This document shows, piece after piece, positions 47,641 to 59,600 of a DNA stretch of 64,000 nucleotides. This DNA comes from Apus apus (lineage: Eukaryota > Chordata > Aves > Apodiformes > Apodidae). Each line of letters opens with the position of its first letter. Within the stretch, counting starts at the first letter, position 1. The position numbers and the translations under genes are program-made. Location of the stretch: assembly GCF_020740795.1 (NCBI RefSeq), contig NC_067305.1:4464001-4528000 (forward strand), given 5' to 3'. Under the pieces are notes generated by a model. That model worked only from the letters and a program-made list of their open reading frames with translations, searched no databases and was not told where the DNA came from.

Positions 47641-48605
47641 GGAGAGGGAACCACCGGGAACCGGGAGCGCTCAGTTCCCGGCAGCCCGGGGCAGCGCATG
47701 GAGCGGAGCCGAGTCCCGGGATGGCGCTGGCTTCCCATGGCATCCCACCAAAACCCATCCTGCATGGCATGGCCATGGTGTAACCATCCCTGGAGCCATT
47801 CTGGACGTCGGCGCTGGCTGTGCCCCGGCCCTTGGCCTCCCCCAAAGGCTTTTTGTACCCCCGAAAAGATGCTCATATTTTTATAGAGACGTGGGAGCTT
47901 TTCCGGCGGCGGCGTTTCCCCGGCAAGGGCCCCACCTTTGTGTATAGAAGGGACTCGACGCAAATATTCCTTAATTAATTTATTACTTTTTATAAGCTAA
48001 AGGGGCAGTGCAGGACCCTCGCGGGGTCCACGCCGGCCCCACGGTGGCCCAAGCTTTCCCGTGTGTTTCCCAGCTGGATGACACAACATCTTTTAATCTT
48101 GCAAAGACCCACTTGCTTCTCCCCAACTTACAACTTTCAGTTTTAACTGGAAACACCCTAAAACTCCTAAGAAACCCCCTTTGGGGAGGGAACTGTCCTA
48201 TTTTAAATTAAAAAAAAACAAAACCACCCCAAATCCCACAGCAACATCCCCCAAAATCCTGGTGGTCCAAGCTGGGATGTGCATGGGTTGTTTCCCACAC
48301 CCGAGGTTCATCGTTGGGCGATGCCTTTGGTACATTTGAGAAGCGTTTGGTGGGTTTAAAGGTTTTAAGTTTTTTATTCCAAGGCACCCAGCTCCGTTGG
48401 CCCTTCCAGGCAGGAAAAGCAGAGGCCTCCCCAATGATAATGGGATTTTTAGGGTCTGTTTTTGCTCGTTGCGTTTCTTCTGCCACCCACACCACCAAAG
48501 CAGCCAGCGGAGTTTCTGGGCTGCCCATTGGATTCTTTTGTGTGGTTTGTGCCAGGCTCCGTATCCCACTTCTCTTCCCAATAAACATTTCATCCCAGAG
48601 CTGTT
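47641..48605 (+). other. MAST3: MAST3 3'UTR
   Basis: The sequence after the TGA holds no further supported exon and runs to a clear AATAAA. An AT-rich island (ttaattaatttattac at about 47970) could support earlier polyadenylation. Confidence 0.65.
48580..48585 (+). terminator. MAST3: MAST3 polyadenylation signal
   Basis: AATAAA in the sense orientation, about 940 bases after the stop, followed by a T/G-rich stretch (ctgttcggcttttcctttgc). Confidence 0.65.
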
Positions 48606-48954
48606 CGGCTTTTCCTTTGCTTCTTCTCCCCCCATCTGCATTAAGGTCTTGGGAAGGCAGCAGGATTCAGGGAAGACCCTGGGCACCCCCTGCCCACTGG
48701 CGCTGCGGGAATTGGGGATTGGATATGGTGGGAAAAGGGTTTTTTTTCCGTGGAAAATGGAAAAAGCCAAAGGATGACATCTTCCTGCTCCTACCGTCGG
48801 GAATTCCTGGTGCTGTGGCCTGGTGTCTGCAGCACGCGGTGGACTCGGAGCTGCTGGCGCTGGAGCCGGCCTGGGCAGGGAGTGCCCGTGGCGGGGGGTA
48901 ACAGTGAGGGGTTAGTGGGGCTGGGGAACCCAGCCTGGGTGGTGGGTGCCTGGT

Positions 48955-49370
48955 GGTGCCCGGTGCACCCCCAGCGCCCGCAGCAGCGCTCGGTGCAGAG
49001 CCCGGTGGGGTGCCCGGGGTGGTTCCCTCCCAGCGCTGTGCCCTACGCCCGGTGCCCAGTACAGTCCCAGTGCAGTCCCAGTGCCTGGTTCACTCCCGGT
49101 GCCTGGCTCACTCCCTGCGCCCGGTGCCATGCCCCGTTCCCGGTGCTTGGCTCTCTCCCAGGGCCGTGCCCCATTCCCGGTGCCCTATTCCCCGTGCTTG
49201 GTTCCCTGCCGGTGCCCGTTCCCTGCCGGTGCCCGTTCCGGTGCCCACTCCCGGTGCCCGTTCCCGGTGCCCCGTTCCCGGTGCCCCGTTCCCGGTGCCC
49301 ATTCCCGGTGCCCGTTCCCGGTGCCCGTTCCCTCCCCGTGCCCGTTCCCGGTGCCCGCCAGAGGGCGCTC
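48955..49370 (+). repeat. minisatellite of CGGTGCCCGTTCC-type units
   Basis: About 400 bases built from 'ggtgcccgttcc' and 'cggtgcccagt' variants, becoming more regular towards 49200-49350. It separates the MAST3 3' end from the next CpG island. Long frames through it are artefacts. Confidence 0.9.
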
Positions 49371-49653
49371 CCCCGCTCCCCACAGCGCCGCGCGGCGGTC
49401 GGCGCCGGCGACCACTCGGCTCCTTCCGGCACGACTCGGGCGAGGGGCGTGGCCCCGATCGCGGCCGGCGGAGGGGGAAGGGGCGGAGCCTCCCTGGCTT
49501 CGGGGAGGTTCGTTCCTCTCCGGCGTCCGTCGGCTCTTTCCGGGGAGGGTTCGGGTCTTTCCGGCAGCGTTCGGGCCTTTTCCCAGGCTGCCGCCGGACG
49601 GGGAGGCAGGAGCGGGCTGGAGGCGAGCGGCGGCGGATGGGGCCGGCGGAGAG
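49371..49653 (+). promoter_or_regulatory. PIK3R2: probable PIK3R2 promoter and noncoding first exon
   Basis: A strong CpG island with three ETS-type motifs (ttccgg within 'ccttccggcac' near 49422 and in two 'tctttccgg' units near 49535 and 49555). A possible first-exon donor GAG|GTGGGC at 49654 would end a noncoding exon. Assignment to PIK3R2 is by orientation and being the nearest island upstream of its coding start. Confidence 0.5.
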
Positions 49654-49660
49654 GTGGGCC

Positions 49661-49702
49661 GGGGCCGGGGCCGGGGCCGGGGCCGGGGCCGGGGCCGGGG
49701 CC
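49661..49702 (+). repeat. (GGGGCC)7 hexanucleotide repeat
   Basis: Seven perfect GGGGCC units plus partial flanking units, starting 7 bases after a possible first-exon donor in the PIK3R2 CpG island. Confidence 0.97.
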
Positions 49703-50246
49703 GGGGGTGGCGGGAGGGGGTGGCTGGGATCGGAACCCCACCGAGCTGGACCCGCGGGTTGGCGGGCGGGCCGCGCTGGAACCCGGGGGGAACGCGGCCC
49801 CTCCTGCTGGGGCTCCCTGAGGGGAAGCGCCTGAGCGGGCCCCCCGGGCCGAGCCCCTTCCCCCTCCCCGAGGGCGTTATCGGGGCTGTCCCCGTCCCCC
49901 TCCCGGTGGTGCCAGCGCTGTGCCGCCCCCTGGGCCGTGCCACCCGCGGGCTGGCCCTGTGCCCCCCGCCCCGAGTGCCGAGGCAGGGTCCCCTGTGCCA
50001 GAACGGTGTGTCCCCCATCGTCGTGCCAGAGCTGGGCCTGTTCCCTCCCTGTGCAAGGGCTGAGCCCCCCGACCCCTCTAGGTGATCCCCACCCACCCTA
50101 GTTTCAGCATAGGGAGACACATCTGTGCCATTCTCCCTGCGGGGACCTCCCCCACCCTTGGCAGGGTGCAGCCCCCGTGGCCGGGGTCTTGGGCAATCTC
50201 TTTAGGTGGCAAAGCTGGGGGAAAGCGGCCTGTCAGGGCTGCAGGG

Positions 50247-50356
50247 CCCCAGCCTGGGCTGAGGGCTTGGTCCCACCGTGGTTCTGCCCCAGCCTGGGCT
50301 GAGGGCTTGGTCCCACCGTGGTTCTGCCCCAGCCTGGGCTGAGGGCTTGGTCCCAG
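50247..50356 (+). repeat. 40-bp tandem repeat, about 2.7 copies
   Basis: 'agcctgggctgagggcttgg' starts at 50251, 50291 and 50331 with identical intervening sequence; the third copy is truncated. Confidence 0.95.
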
Positions 50357-52751
50357 CAGACCCAGTGCTGGGGCCAGGTGGCTCAGGGATGCTCCTGTCC
50401 CTCTGGATGTGCTGGAGCCCAGCCTGGGCTGGCAGTGGTTTTGCTGGCTCTAGACACAGTTGCCCCCAAGCCCTGGCTCTGGGATCTCTTTCCAGTGATC
50501 TTGGTGCCCTGTGTCTTTCATAATGCTGGGGATGTTTCTCAGCTCCTTGAGGCTTCCTGTGGTCACGTACCTTTCAAACCGAGGGTCTGCATTCAATGGC
50601 AAGTAAAAGCTGGGGTAGGACCTGTCTAAAACAAGCTTTGCAAGAGCTGGGGTGGCACCAGCCTTGTGCCTTTCGGCACCCCTGGCAGAGGAACGGCCAC
50701 CTCTCCTCCCCATTAGTGCACGGCTTTTATTTCCCAAGCAGCTCTTGGAGCCACTGGGGAACTGGCCCTGTGACTTTCTCTGTGAGAGCAAAGAATGGAG
50801 GCAGCTGAGTAAATATAGCCTAAATCACTGCTTTCCTGGCCATTCCCCCGCCCTTCCCTAGCATGCAAAGGGCTGGTGTGTCCCCGAGGCTGGGCTGGCC
50901 TCGGCTCCAGTCCTCGACTCTTCCATGATGTGGGAAAGTCCAAGCTATGGTTTGGTTTCTTTGGTGACTCTTCTCTTGACGTGGGCAGATCGTGCTTCAA
51001 TCCATCTGTGCGGTTCACGGCGAGGCCTCGCTCCTCCTAAATGCCATGGCTGCCCCAAGCCCTCGGGTTTTTAACTTGGAACATGGTTTTAAGCACAGAG
51101 GAAAATCCTTTCTGCCCACAGTTGGGTCTCGCTGGACAAAAAGCTCTGGGTTGGAAGAGAAGCTGTGGCTCAGCTGGAATGTGGTGAGGAGCAGAGTGGT
51201 TTGCCCAGCCAGTTTGGAGCCGTGTCAGAGCTTCGACTCCTTGCTCTGAGTGCTGGGGTGTGTTTACAATGAACAAGAGTATTTATAATATCGAGGGCTC
51301 TTTTAATTCCTCTGGGAATATCTGGAGCCGCAGCTTGGAGCTAAAGTAACCGCATAATGGAAGATAAAAAGCAGAGGAAGGGACAGTGGATTTCTCAAGG
51401 AAGGTCTTGCCTCTCTCAACCAATACCTGAATAATGCTGGTTTGCTCATGAGGTTGCTTCTCACCTTGGAGGTTAATTCATGTGATTGCTGTGCTGTGCA
51501 GAGCTGCTAATAAATTGTCACATAAATTCCAAGTACCCCAGGGAACGTGATTTTAAGCAGATGAGTTAGTAGGAGCAGTTGGAATTTTTGTTTCTTGTAC
51601 TCGTTTTGTTGGGTTTTTTTAGAACTGCAGCTTTTGAGGGAAGTAGCCAAAATACAGCTCCTGGGTTTGACTCTGGGGGAGAAAAAAAATAAGCAACAGA
51701 ACTAAACCCTGCTCCATGAGCGCTCCTAAAATGGAAGTAAGTGTGTTCTTGGTGCTTGAGGGCTGGTGCAAAAGGAGTTGGGAATCAAGTGATGGTGCTG
51801 GGTCCTTCTCTGCTTGGTGCTGGTGTGTGAAAGTCTCCAGCCAAGTAAAAGGCTCTTGGTGGAAGGAGGAGAAAATCCCTGCAGGGGGTGAGACAGGATG
51901 ATCTTCAGTTGGAGCAAGAAAGTGTGATGTCTGGAGAAACCTCTGGTCAGTGAGGGAAGTCTTGGAGTAGGTCTGTAGGTTGGCAGAGGTGCTCTTGGAC
52001 TGTCCAGTCCTTGAGGTTGTCTCAAAAAGGTCTTGAAGGCAGGGATTTATGATGCTTCTCTCAGGTCCCTGCTAACCATAACATTTACTTTTTCAGTGAA
52101 ATGTTTCAGATACTCGTTCACTTCCGTGGGCTTCAGTGAATAAAGCAAAAATATTTCATGAACTGTGAGGCTGAGCAGTCCTGACTCTGTGCCCCTGTGG
52201 GCAGGACGTTGCTGCTCCTCAAGCTCTGCCACCAGCTGCAGGGGAAGGACTTTTTGGTGAGAAAAGAGGTGAAAATGGCTCGGGTAGAGTTCATGGTGTA
52301 ACTGGCTGCCCCTGCTGCCTCTCCCTGTTTGAAGGGAAATTCCAGCTGGTTTGGCAGCACCGTGGCCATCGCCAGCCTGGGAGCGTGAGCCCCCAGCACA
52401 GCTCTGGCTCCAGCTCTCTCTCTGCTCCAGCCGCTTCCCCGGGGGCAGCTGTTGGAGTGTGTCCAGCTCTGCTTCCCACCAGCTACTCCAGCCTCATCCC
52501 ACTCATTTCTCCCCAGTTTATCATGGTATTGTCACCTCTGCCACCACCTCACATGTGACTCCAGCTTTGCGAGTCATCATCCAATCTGCAGAGACCAGAA
52601 AGACTCGGTGCAGCAGCAGCTGTCGTGATAGGGCATGACATGGCAGGCAGTTCCGTGTCTATTTTTCTTTCCATCCCCACTTGCCTTGTCCCATTTTCTG
52701 TTTTTATTAAAGCTTTGTTTGCATTTATAACCCATAAACATGTGGCATTTT

Positions 52752-52965
52752 AGGTGAGACATGAGGAGGGAATTCTGGAGTGTGAGGGTGGTGAGACCCT
52801 GGCCCAGGTTGCCCAGGGAAGCTGTGGCTGCCCCATCCCTGGCAGTGTTGAAGGGCAGGTTGGATGGGGCTTGGAGCAACCTGGGCTGGTGGGAGGTGTC
52901 CCTGCCCATGCAGGGGGGTTGGATCTAGATGATCTTCCAACTCAAACCGTTCCATGATTTTGCAG
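52752..52965 (+). repeat. CR1 LINE 3' fragment
   Basis: Plus-strand copy from 'gtgagacatgaggagggaat' to 'aaaccgttccatgatttt', highly similar to the copies at 330, 16255, 39074 and 61556. Confidence 0.93.
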
Positions 52966-55900
52966 TTCTGAACTGGTTTGGTGGTTTTCTTGCTCGCTAA
53001 GGATTTGCTGCAACTTGGAAAGATTTTAGCTGCGTAGATTGCTTCAAGCATATTCTTCTTTAAAATATTTTTATGCATTCTTTTGCCTCACTGGGGGGAA
53101 AAGTAACACTCAGTCCTGCTTTGAGTCAAGCTGCACTTTGAACTTGCTTGGAACTGGGTTAAAAAGCACAGGAACCACATTTGAAACATTAAGATGCTTT
53201 TATTTATGTGCTGGGCACACACACAAAAAAAAAAGACTTGTAATGTGTTTTTTGTTTCAAACCCATGTATGAAACAAAGAAAGTATTGACAGCAGTTAAT
53301 GAATCGAGGGATTGTTTCTGGGTGCTGAGATAGATTTACCAAAGGTATTTAGCTGTCTGATGCATGGGATTTTCAGAGCAGCCTGAGCAAGTGCTCGCCA
53401 GCACGGACACACGAGGTTCCTCTCGGAGAGCCGAGTGAACCTGGAGCCGGGCCCAGCTGAAATCTTTTGGCAAGCTGCTCCCTCCCTCCTGCGCACGCGG
53501 AGCCCCGGCTCCGAGATGTGCTTCCAACTGACAGGCTCGTGCCTGTCCTGGGCTCTCTAGGCTCTGCCTTCCCAACTCTCCTTCCCTCCAAAGAGCTGTT
53601 CCAAGGATTTGGGAAGCGTGCGTTCCCTCTTTCCAAAGACGCGCCGGTTCGGTCAGCTGCTCTCCGTGGGCTGAAGAGCTTTCCTGAGGGGTGGCTGCCA
53701 GGGAAGCTGCTCGCTGGTTCTGTGGTGGGACAGAGGACAACTGTTTCCCTTGGAGAGGACAGTGCCAGCATTAACCATGTGGATTTGGGTTTCCTGGCTG
53801 TCTCCTCAGCCCTGTTCCTGGGCAATCGATCCCTGAGCACAGGGAAAGCAGGTGAGGCTGCTCCAGGACCAGGCTGGCTCTAAGTTACCTGTGTTTTTTC
53901 ATGTGTCCGGTGTTGTGGAGAGCAGGGTGGCACAGAGCTGCACCTGCACAGGGGAGGAGGTTGGAAGGAGTTGGTGGAGCAGGAGCTGTGGGACCTGCTC
54001 TTTGGAGAGATTCTGGAGCGACTCTCTCCTCTTCCCACCCCTCCATGCAGCTCTGATTTTAAAAGCTACTGAACAAGTTTGCCAGGACTGAGGGTTTTGT
54101 CCTTCCAGCCTCTTCAGCTGCACCAGCTTGTCTGAGGCACCTGGAATCGGGGCTGGGATCTGGGGAAGTGCCTGCAGGGGAAAATCGACCCCACTGGCTT
54201 TGGGTTCTGCTCCTTTGGGTGCCCTGCAGGGTCTGTCCTCTCCGGGAGGAGCAGGAGCTGCCGGTGCCTTTCCCAGCAGGCAGCAGCCACTGGGGAGGGT
54301 CAGACAGTGCCCCCCAGTCAGCTCCATCAGACCCTGCCAGGCAGCAAGCAGAGGGGCAGGCAGTGAGGCTGCTCATAAATCTCTTCTTTATGCTCTGGAT
54401 TATGAAGTAATATTTTCCTGGCCAGGGCTGGTTGGACGGGGGGAATGCGGGCTGTGCTGTCAGCTCCCTGCGGCTGCCATCCCGGCGTGCTGGGAGCTTC
54501 CAGGGCGGCTGTGCTGGCTGTGCTGCTTCTCCCACAAACACCCCTTTTCCGCAGGGTCTCTCCATCAGTCCTGGAGCATGGTGTTGCTCCTGGAGCTCCA
54601 GAGAAGCTCTCCACCAACCCGGATCAGGCTCAGTCCTGTTCCCTGACCGCAAATGTCCTACCTCCCTGCTCATTCATGGCAAAGACAGCCTGACTGGGAT
54701 GCTGGCCTGAGCTTGGGCAGCTAGCCCTGGCTGCTGCACGGGTTTCATGTGCCGTGGCCTCTTTGGGCTTTTCTTTGTCAAGGGAAGGAGCTCCTGCAGC
54801 GTGGGGCTGTGGCTGCCTAGAGGTGAAGTGGACTTCTCTTAAGTGAAGTGGACTTGTGGTGGTCTGGGACTTTCTGGTAGTGTGAAGGGGTGGTAGCCAC
54901 GTGGAGGGGTGGTAGCCACGTGCAGGAGGAAAGAGGGGTTTGTAACTGCTATGAGCTATGTTGCTTGCCCGGAAGGGTTATTTTGAAATAGCGCAGATCA
55001 CCAAGTTAGTGCCTCTCATGGAGTCCAACCAGCCGTCGGAGCGGCCTTGGCTTCAGGCCACTCTTGGTTGTGCACTGACCCCGCTGGGAAGGGTGCCCTG
55101 GCTCCCTCCCTGGCTCCCTTTGCCGCCTCGCCTCCCTCTGCAGAGGCTCCCACAGCCCCTGAGAAGCTCCTTCCTGCTCACTAATGGTTTGCAGATGAGA
55201 CTGGAGAGTTGGAGATGGGTTCGGTGGTTTCAGGGCCAAAACAGCTCGAGCCGTTAGTGGGACCTGCAGCATTTCAGCAGCCGAGGGTGTCCCTGGGAAA
55301 GCTGGTTTCTGGCTGCCCTGCTGCCTCCCAGCTCCAGTCCCTTGGTTTCGTGCCGTGGCTGCGGGAACCAGAATGCTGGGATTTGCCTGGGGGAGGTGGA
55401 AAACTGGCCCGTGCGGACGGGAGGGGATGGGAAAAGAGGACGTGCACGGCTGGTGGGAATGCCCCAACTCACACATCCCTTCAACAACATGTTCTAACCC
55501 AGGTTTGTTCTTTTTTGGTGGATTTCTGGGCAGGGCAGGCAGCAGATCCTTCAATTTCTCTCTGAATAGCTGAAAGGCAGTTAGCAGCTCTGAGTAGACT
55601 TGAAGGCTTCTGAAGATTATTTTAACTCGTCTCACCTCCATCTGGGTGAAGAAAGAAAACAAAACCAACCCCTGTGCCCACACTTGATGCTGTTGCCTCT
55701 TTTGAAAAAGTTCAAAAAAATTTACTTTGCTCAGAGCAAAGCTTTGAAGTGCTGCTCTCTGGGAACAGCAAAAGCTTCTCGAAAGCCTTTTGCTGAAAGC
55801 TTGGTTAACCTACATTTGTGGGCAGCTGCCTGTGGGGGATTGCATGGGGAGATGGAAAAGTGAACTGTGAAATTTAACAAGAAAAGGCTAAATCTGTTTG

Positions 55901-56689
55901 TTTTGCTCCTGTTCGGGGCCTCCAGCTGGTGGTTGCAGGGTCACCACACTTTTCTGTCTGCAGAAGTTCCTGCATAAAAGGCTGTTTTGTCCCATTTGTT
56001 GTCTTGTTTGCCTAAGTGCTGTGAGGAGGGTAAGCTGAAGAAGCAGGAGTGAACCTCTTTGAGATGCAGAGCTGGAGGTAGCAGAGTGGAGGTGGCATTC
56101 CTGCCCACAGCTGCTGGCTTCTCTCTTGCTTTTGGGGAGCATCAGTTGGTATTGGCACGTCATGGTTGGATCCAGGGCTCAGCATGGGCTGGTAGGTAGG
56201 AGAGAATCAAGTCCTGCCTCTCTCAGATGAACCCCTAGTTTGAACCTTGGCATCTCAGGAGGGTGCAGGGTGCCTGGCCATGCAGTGACAAGTCTTCTTC
56301 TCTTTGCAGGCACTGGGAAGGGACACGTAGCATGCCACACTGCTCTGGGCTGGAAGCACGCTGTGGTTTTGCCCACCGGGCTCCAACAAACCATACTTGG
56401 TGAAGCAGACCCTGATCTCCTCTTTCCTTGCTGCATGCCCGCTCACCAGTGCTGGATTATGTTTGTCTCCTTCTCCCTTTGCTCCATCATTTGGTTGAAT
56501 CGTGGTTTCAAGCTCAGGAAAAGGGGCTGCACCTAAGTGTGCCAGAGCACCCGACCAGCTTCCTGGGGTGCTGGTTCACACAGAGACGTTCAGAGTGCTG
56601 ATGGGGCAGAGCTGCCTCTGAGGTCCCCTCTGTCCCACCCCAAACAAGTCACCTCACCCTTCAGAGCCCTTCTCCCCACCGCCGAGAGA

Positions 56690-59600
56690 ATGGGCAGCAC
56701 CGACGGGTTCCAGTACCGCGCCCTCTACCCCTACCGCAAGGAGCGCGAGGAGGACATTGACCTGCTCCCTGGGGACATCCTGGTGGTCAGCAAGGGGGCC
56801 CTGCAAGCTTTGGGCTTCAAGGATGGGGATGAACAGACTCCCAATCAGATCGGGTGGATCCTGGGCGTCAACGAGCGGACCAAGCAGAAAGGAGACTTCC
56901 CTGGCACCTACGTGGAGTATGTGGGGCCTGTGAAGATCTCGGTGCCCTCTCACCGGCCTCGCGTGCAGAGGCCTCTGCCCGCCACGCCAGGGGCCAGCGG
57001 CTGCCGGCTGCAGGAGCCTCTGGAGCAAGGTAAGTCCTGCTGCCTGGATCTGGGACGTCTCTGCTCCTGGGGTGTGGTGGACAGGGCAGGAGGGGCTTTG
57101 CAGGGCAGTGGTGAAGCCCTCAGCGTGGCAGCTCTGGGTTGTCCTGCCAGCAGCAGTGAAGTTGAGGTGCCTGGGAATTGCGGGGTCACACACGGTCCCA
57201 TCCAAGAGAAGACCACATTGTTCCTTCAGCTTATTCATCTGCTTAGCAGATCTTCTTGGGGCAAGCTTTGTCCCACTCATACCTCTCCAAAATCCTCTCC
57301 CTTTTGGGCTCACAACCAGCTGAAATCCCTGGTCCTTGATCCTGCTCCACTCCCTGCCCTTAGGAATAAGTCCTGACCTCTCCCAACCACCTCCTGCTCT
57401 GCCTCTGGAGCGCCCGGGGCACCGCTCCCTGCCAAGAGCCCACTGAGACACACAATTACTTGTCTCTAGGCAAGAGGAGAAAAAGTCAGGGTCTAAAAGA
57501 GTATTTCCGAGAACTGGAGCTAATTGCTTGTCTGCCTGGCACCCGTCCCTCCCTGTGGATCGCAGAGCTGGGGCTGGGCAGCCGCCCTCGGGCCGGGCAT
57601 GGGCCGTCCTGCACCTGTGGCTGCCTCCCAGCCGGCACTGGGCTTGGCACCCACCCACTGGGAGAGCTGCTGGGAAAGCTGCTGGGAGAGCCCCCGTGCC
57701 TCGGCACTGCGGCAGCTGCCTTCTCTTTGCCTGTTTTTTATTATGCTTTGCAGGCTCTGGGTGCTCTGAGACAGCAAACAGGGGTGATAGCCACGCTTTG
57801 CCTGCCTTTTGATCTTGCACAGGATGTTGTGCTGGTGCACGTGGGAGGAGTAGGGACAGCAGCTGGTGGGCATGAGACCACACTCCTGGTCATAGAATCA
57901 CACACTGGTTTGGGTGTGAAGAGACCTTAAAGCCCATCCAGTCCCAGCCCCTGCTGTGGGCAGGGACACTTGCCACTACAGCAGGTTGCTCCAAGCCCCA
58001 TCCAGCCTGCCCTTCAACACTTCCAGGGATGGGGCAGCCACAGCTTCCCTGAGCAACCTGTTCCAGTGTCTCACCACCCTCACACTCGAGAATTTCCTCC
58101 TCATGTTCAACCTCAATCTCCCCTCTTCCAGTTTTACCCCCATTTACCCCCTATTGTCCTCTCACTCCCTGCCTTTGTCCCAAGTCCCTCCCCAGCTTTC
58201 CTGGAGCCCCTTCAGGCACTGGAAGGTGCTCTAAGGTCTCCCTGGAGCCTTCTCTTCTCCAGGCTGAACACCCCAACTCTCTCAGCCTGTCTCCATTGCA
58301 GATGTCTTCCCCATTCCTTTGCCTGGGGGCCACTTCTGTCCCACCAGATGCTTTTAGCTGTGTGAGGCACCTCTGGGGTCTTAAGGACTGGAAAGCAGCC
58401 CCTGTCTCAGAAACCAGGGAGGTGGGGCTGGCTGTGCAGCTGCCTCTCGTGCTCCTGCTCCTGCTCCTGGAGCCGGAGGGGTGGCCTCAGGAAACATCTC
58501 CGCAGGGTGGGAATGTGGCCGGGCCCTGCGTTTGGGTTGGCTGCCAGAGCTGCTGACCTGAGTCATCCCACTCACAACCTGCCTTTCCAAGAACGCGGCT
58601 CCTCCAGGGAGCCCGGGGCATGCTCTGCGGTGGATGTGCCGGCCCTGCCTCCATCCAGCCCTGCACTCCCTCGGGGGCTGTATTTGTGTCTTCGTGGGCT
58701 CTCTGCTCCTCTTCTCCGTGAGCGGGGCTTGGTGGGGGTGTGTCTGGGTGGTCAAAGCCCCTGCCCTGCGCTGGGGAGCTTTGGGAAGTAGATGGAAATT
58801 GGTGCCCAAGCTCCCGACACACAAAGAAAAGACGGTTGGGAAAGGAACCAAAAGCCTGTGTCCTGCCTGGGGATGGAGCAGGAAGAGGTACCAGGACTCG
58901 TGAGAGGAGGTGCCAGCCCCTGTCCCTGTCCTTTCTGGGTTCCAGCCTCCACCTTGAGGACAGCCTGCAGGGTGGTAGTTCCAACACCCAGCACCATTTT
59001 ACAGGCAGCCTGCTGGGACACTGGTGAGGAGACGTTTTTGCAACTGAAAACCAGTGTTTGAGCCCAGCCCGTGTTATTTCTTGGTGGTCTGCACTTTGGG
59101 AGGTGCAGAGATGTCTCCTGGCTGCCCCAGGGAGCTCACAACAGGCAGAAACTGCCCTGTTCCCCGGGTCCTGCCCTGCCTGGCAGCAATCCCTTAGTCT
59201 CCTGGTGTGACACACAGAACCACAGCTGTCACGGAGCCCGGGAATGGAACAGCAAGACCTGGTGCTTTCTGCTGGTGAATTTACGAGCTGCTGGTGTTTG
59301 CCTTCCGCGGAGAAGGCGAGCGGAAAATGCGGCTCGGAAATATTTCCGCAGCTGCCCCGGCCGTGCTGTGAGCTGCCTTGTTCACAGCAGCCCAGCCTGG
59401 AGGCCCGGCAGGCTCGGGAGCTGCTGCTGGCTCCAGCACAGGCTCCTTGATAAAAAAAGGCAAGCTGCTGCCTGCTGAAGCAGCACATTCCCGGCCGGGC
59501 CACGTGGGCAGCACCAGTATTTACTCTCCCTTCAGCCTTTCCCAAGGGTCAGGCTAGGAGCTGCCAGCCTGGCAGTTTTCCGGCAGCTTCCCCGCCCTGA

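Larger units (their letters stand above)
49703..56689. other. probable PIK3R2 intron 1 / upstream region
   Basis: About 7 kb without a supported coding exon. It contains a 40-bp triplicate, one CR1 copy and moderately AT-rich unique sequence, such as 'gtatttataatatc' at about 51280 resembling a MEF2 site. A 5'UTR exon directly upstream of 56690 is likely but its acceptor could not be fixed. Confidence 0.55.

Noticed and set aside
48750-49820. Long overlapping open frames rich in Pro, Gly and Arg
   Set aside because: They come from the GGTGCCCGTTCC minisatellite and the GGGGCC tract; no conserved sequence.
52741-52965. Short plus-strand peptide beginning MRHEEGILECEGG
   Set aside because: It is the translation of a CR1 3' end; the same peptide type appears at every copy in the window.
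56537-56689. Upstream in-frame extension of the PIK3R2 start
   Set aside because: The frame is open upstream, but without an ATG in good context, and the p85 family begins right at [14 protein letters not shown].
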